8,156 nucleotides of DNA from CAYFQH01 sp964345215 (GTDB lineage Bacteria; Bacillota; Clostridia; Christensenellales; Aristaeellaceae), in contig CAYFQH010000066.1 in NCBI GenBank assembly GCA_964345215.1, positions 1 through 8,156 on the forward strand, read 5' to 3'. Positions 5,656 to 8,156 of this stretch are shown piece by piece. The translations under genes were made by a program, and so were the position numbers. The notes under the pieces were generated by a model, which was given only the letters and a program-made list of their open reading frames with translations, was not told the DNA's origin and ran no database searches. Position 1 is the stretch's first letter. Each line of letters starts with the position of its first letter.

Positions 5656-6576
5656 ATGCCGAACCTTCTTACGCTAGAACAGTTCTCAAAAGAGGAGATA
5701 TTTTCCCTTTTGCAAGAAGCACAAGCATACCGTCAAGGGGCTTCTTTTCCTAATTTCACCGGAAAGATTGCCTGTAATTTGTTTTTTGAATCCTCAACCC
5801 GCACCCAATATAGTTTCTCTGTTGCACAGGAACGATTAGGGATGCGGGTTCTTTCTTTTCATCCGGAGAACTCCTCCCTAAATAAAGAGGAGAGTTTTTA
5901 CGACACGGTAAAAACCTTCGACAGCCTGGGGGTGGATGCCCTGGTCATCCGCCACAAGGACAACGAATACTATCAAGCCTTGGAAGGGAAGATACGGGCC
6001 CCCATTTTAAACGGGGGTGACGGCACGGGGAACCACCCCACCCAGTCTCTTTTGGACTTGCTCACCATTGCCCAGGAGTTTTCAGGCTTCTTTTCCGAAT
6101 TTGAGGGTTTAAAAGTGGCCATTATCGGCGACATTCGCCATTCCCGGGTGGCCCACACCAACTACTGGACCATGAAGCGCCTGGGGATGCACCCGGTGAT
6201 TGCCGGCCCCCCCGAATACATTGACGAGGAAGGCTATGAGGTAGTAGACATTGACGAAGCCATTGCCACAAGCGATGTAGTGATGATGCTCAGGGTACAG
6301 TTTGAGCGCCACGACCTAAGTGAGGCTTTTACCAAGGCAGAATATCTGAGCCTGTATGGCCTTACAGAAAAACGGGTGGCTGCCATGAAGCCGGAAGCCA
6401 TTATCCTCCACCCTGCCCCGGTAAACCGCGGGGTGGAAATTGCCGACAATATTGTAGAGCATCCCAAATCCCGTATTTTTAAGCAGATGGAAAACGGTGT
6501 ATTTGTGCGGATTGCCGCCCTGCGCTATGCTTTGGAAGGAGGGTTTCGCTATGCCTACACTCCCTATATACGTTAA
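5656..6576 (+). CDS. pyrB: Aspartate carbamoyltransferase catalytic subunit
   Basis: A cytoplasmic enzyme that joins carbamoyl phosphate and L-aspartate to N-carbamoyl-L-aspartate, the committed step of pyrimidine synthesis. It has 306 residues, the normal catalytic-chain length. The carbamoyl phosphate site F-E-S-S-T-R-T lies at 44-50. The active-site loop contributed from a neighbouring subunit has K77 in L-N-K-E-E-S. H127 lies in H-P-T-Q, R161 follows G-D-I, R213-V-Q lies before the aspartate-binding loop, and H-P-A-P-V-N-R-G at 252-259 is the C-terminal signature. The ATG at 5656 has AAAGGGG at 7-nt spacing. No regulatory subunit (pyrI) follows, as in Bacillus, so a simple trimer or a complex with PyrC is expected. 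It is the first gene of the operon, and its last 26 nt overlap pyrC. Confidence 0.97.
   Translation: MPNLLTLEQFSKEEIFSLLQEAQAYRQGASFPNFTGKIACNLFFESSTRTQYSFSVAQERLGMRVLSFHPENSSLNKEESFYDTVKTFDSLGVDALVIRHKDNEYYQALEGKIRAPILNGGDGTGNHPTQSLLDLLTIAQEFSGFFSEFEGLKVAIIGDIRHSRVAHTNYWTMKRLGMHPVIAGPPEYIDEEGYEVVDIDEAIATSDVVMMLRVQFERHDLSEAFTKAEYLSLYGLTEKRVAAMKPEAIILHPAPVNRGVEIADNIVEHPKSRIFKQMENGVFVRIAALRYALEGGFRYAYTPYIR
6536..6542 (+). promoter_or_regulatory. Ribosome binding site that decides the pyrC start
   Basis: AAGGAGG lies inside the end of pyrB, 8 nt before the ATG at 6551. An in-frame ATG at 6497 has no such site and would add 18 residues unlike the family's N-terminus. The arrangement suggests coupling of pyrC translation to pyrB. 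Confidence 0.8.
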
Positions 6577-7834
6577 AAATGCCAATATCCTCACCCGAAA
6601 GGGCTTTTCCAGCGGCGACCTCTATGTAAAAAACGGAAAAATCGAAGCCCTGCCCGATAAAATAGGGGAAGATACCCAGGTAATTGATGCCAGGGGTTAT
6701 GTTTTATCCCCCGGTTTTATTGATTTGCATGTGCACCTGAGGGAACCAGGCTTTAGTTATAAAGAAACCATTGAAACAGGGACCCTGGCCGGGGCCAAAG
6801 GGGGCTTTACCACCCTTTGCACCATGCCCAACCTATCCCCTGCCCCCGACAGCCTTGACCATTTGGCCTTGCAGCAAGGGCTGATTGACCGGCAAGCCCA
6901 CATTGAGGTACTGCCTTATGCCACTATTACCAAAGGGGAAAAGGGGCTGGAACTTTCCCCCATCAGTGCCCTGGCTCAAAAAGCCATAGGTTTTTCCGAT
7001 GACGGCAAAGGGGTGCAGGCAGAAGCGGTGACCCTGAGGGCCATGGAAGAAATTAAAAAAGCCGGCTCCTTTATGGCTGCCCACTGCGAAGATGAGCATT
7101 ACCTGCCAAAAGGGGGCTGTGTACACGACGGTAAGGTGGCCCAGCGCTTTAATGTAACGGGCATCCCCTCTATATCCGAATGGAAAATGATTGAGCGGGA
7201 TATTGCCCTGGCCCAAAAAACCGGCATAGCCTACCACGTCTGTCACATTTCTACTAAAGAAGGGGTGGATTTGGTACGGGCTGCCAAAAAACGAGGCCTT
7301 GCTGTAACCTGCGAATGCACCCCCCACCAAATTGCCCTGAATGAAGAGGATATTACAGAAGATAACGGCCGCTTTAAAATGAACCCGCCCCTTCGCACCC
7401 GGGAAGACCAGCTAGCCATTATCCAAGGCTTGCTGGATGGCACCATTGATGTCATTGCCACCGACCACGCCCCCCACAGTGCGGATGAAAAAGCCAAGGG
7501 CCTTGCAAACAGCGCTTTTGGGGTGGTAGGCCTTGAAACCGCCTTTGGGGTTTGCTACACAGCCCTGGTTAAAACAGGCTTGTGCAGCCTGGCGTTTTTA
7601 TTAAACAAGTTCACCTTCGCCCCGGCCCGGATTTTAGGCAAAACCATTGACCTTGTGCCGGGAGTCGATGCCAACTTTACCTTGATGGATATCGATAATA
7701 CCTGGGAAGTAAGGCCAGAGGAGTTCCTTTCTATGGGCCGGGCCAGCCCCTTTACAGGCTGCACCTTACAAGGGCAGATTATGGCCACTTTTTATAAGGG
7801 AAAACCCGTATATTCTAAGGGAGGTTTACAATGA
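6551..7834 (+). CDS. pyrC: Dihydroorotase
   Basis: A zinc amidohydrolase that reversibly cyclises N-carbamoyl-L-aspartate to dihydroorotate, the step after PyrB. It has 427 residues, the size of the class I (Bacillus/Aquifex type) enzyme. The metal site is intact: H60 and H62 in D-L-H-V-H, followed by the substrate-binding R64; D151 in S-D-D-G; H178 in A-H-C-E-D; H232 in C-H-I-S; and D305 in T-D-H-A-P-H. The residue spacing agrees with Aquifex aeolicus dihydroorotase, where an Asp replaces the carboxylated Lys of other classes. An N-terminal beta-sandwich (about 1-52) and a C-terminal extension (about 365-427) flank the TIM barrel. It overlaps pyrB by 26 nt and carA by 4 nt. In Aquifex this class assembles with PyrB into a dodecamer; the same here is inference. 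Confidence 0.97.
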   Translation: MPTLPIYVKNANILTRKGFSSGDLYVKNGKIEALPDKIGEDTQVIDARGYVLSPGFIDLHVHLREPGFSYKETIETGTLAGAKGGFTTLCTMPNLSPAPDSLDHLALQQGLIDRQAHIEVLPYATITKGEKGLELSPISALAQKAIGFSDDGKGVQAEAVTLRAMEEIKKAGSFMAAHCEDEHYLPKGGCVHDGKVAQRFNVTGIPSISEWKMIERDIALAQKTGIAYHVCHISTKEGVDLVRAAKKRGLAVTCECTPHQIALNEEDITEDNGRFKMNPPLRTREDQLAIIQGLLDGTIDVIATDHAPHSADEKAKGLANSAFGVVGLETAFGVCYTALVKTGLCSLAFLLNKFTFAPARILGKTIDLVPGVDANFTLMDIDNTWEVRPEEFLSMGRASPFTGCTLQGQIMATFYKGKPVYSKGGLQ

Positions 7835-8156
7835 CACGTAACAGACGCAAAATCACTTTTTCCAATGGCACCGTTTTTACAGGCAACGGCTTTGGTGCCG
7901 ATGTACAGGCCATTGGCCCTGTTGCCTTTAATACCGCCATGGTGGGTTACCAGGAAATTTTGTCCACCCCGGCAAGCTATGGGCAACTACTTGTCATGAC
8001 CTATCCCTTAATCGGCAACTACGGCCTGGCCGATGAGGATTATGAATCTCGCCTATGTCCCTGCGGCGGACTCATTGTGCGGGAATATAACGACATCCCC
8101 TCTAACTACCGCTATACCAAAACCCTGCAGGATATGATGGAGGATTGCAATATCCC
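7831..8156 (+). CDS. carA: Carbamoyl phosphate synthase small subunit, N-terminal part (cut by window end)
   Basis: The first 108 codons of an open frame that runs past the right edge, out of about 350-380 expected. CarA is the glutaminase subunit that releases ammonia from glutamine for CarB to make carbamoyl phosphate, the PyrB substrate. The visible part matches the CarA N-terminal domain: an F-x-N-G-T-V-F-T-G-x-G-F-G opening, F-N-T-A-M-V-G-Y-Q-E-I-L (33-44), and M-T-Y-P-L-I-G-N-Y-G (56-65). The catalytic Cys-His-Glu glutaminase domain is not in the window. The ATG overlaps the pyrC stop in an ATGA arrangement, with AAGGGAGG (7817-7824) 6 nt upstream, so it is the third gene of the operon. 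Confidence 0.93.
   Translation, partial: MTRNRRKITFSNGTVFTGNGFGADVQAIGPVAFNTAMVGYQEILSTPASYGQLLVMTYPLIGNYGLADEDYESRLCPCGGLIVREYNDIPSNYRYTKTLQDMMEDCNI

Overview
The window reads as chromosomal housekeeping DNA from a low-to-moderate GC, Gram-positive-type anaerobe, most likely class Clostridia. The evidence is strong AGGAGG-type ribosome binding sites, a TTG start at two genes, canonical sigma-A promoters, a stand-alone pyrB with no pyrI, and an NfnAB-type flavoprotein pair typical of anaerobes. No mobile element, CRISPR array, rRNA or tRNA gene was found.

Layout from left to right. (1) Bases 1-288 are AT-rich and non-coding, with a candidate sigma-A promoter. (2) A plus-strand pair follows: a CPA2-type cation/proton antiporter with a long charged C-terminal tail (289-1680), then a small PII-like signalling protein (1745-2092). 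(3) A perfect 22-bp inverted repeat (2130-2176) closes this operon and the convergent minus-strand operon. (4) The minus-strand operon is nfnA (4427-3588) then nfnB (3598-2210). They encode the two flavoprotein/iron-sulfur subunits of a ferredoxin-NAD(P)H transhydrogenase (NfnAB/SudBA type); nfnB is often annotated as glutamate synthase small chain. (5) A 160-bp divergent promoter region separates nfnA from a plus-strand ttcA-like tRNA thiolation gene (4588-5316). (6) A pyrimidine-rich gap of about 340 bases follows. It holds competing inverted repeats and ends in a very strong extended -10 promoter. (7) That promoter drives a tightly packed pyrimidine operon, pyrB-pyrC-carA. The reading frames overlap by 26 nt and 4 nt, and carA runs off the right edge.

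The pyr genes cover the early steps of UMP synthesis: carbamoyl phosphate synthesis (carA, with carB presumably beyond the window), carbamoyl aspartate formation (pyrB) and ring closure (pyrC). NfnAB balances the ferredoxin, NADH and NADPH pools.

The points most worth a second look are the antiporter plus PII-like module, the AATTTG start region at the pyrB promoter (the same sequence that gives UTP-sensitive reiterative transcription at E. coli pyrBI), and the competing repeats just upstream of that promoter. I did not see a clearly new multi-gene system.
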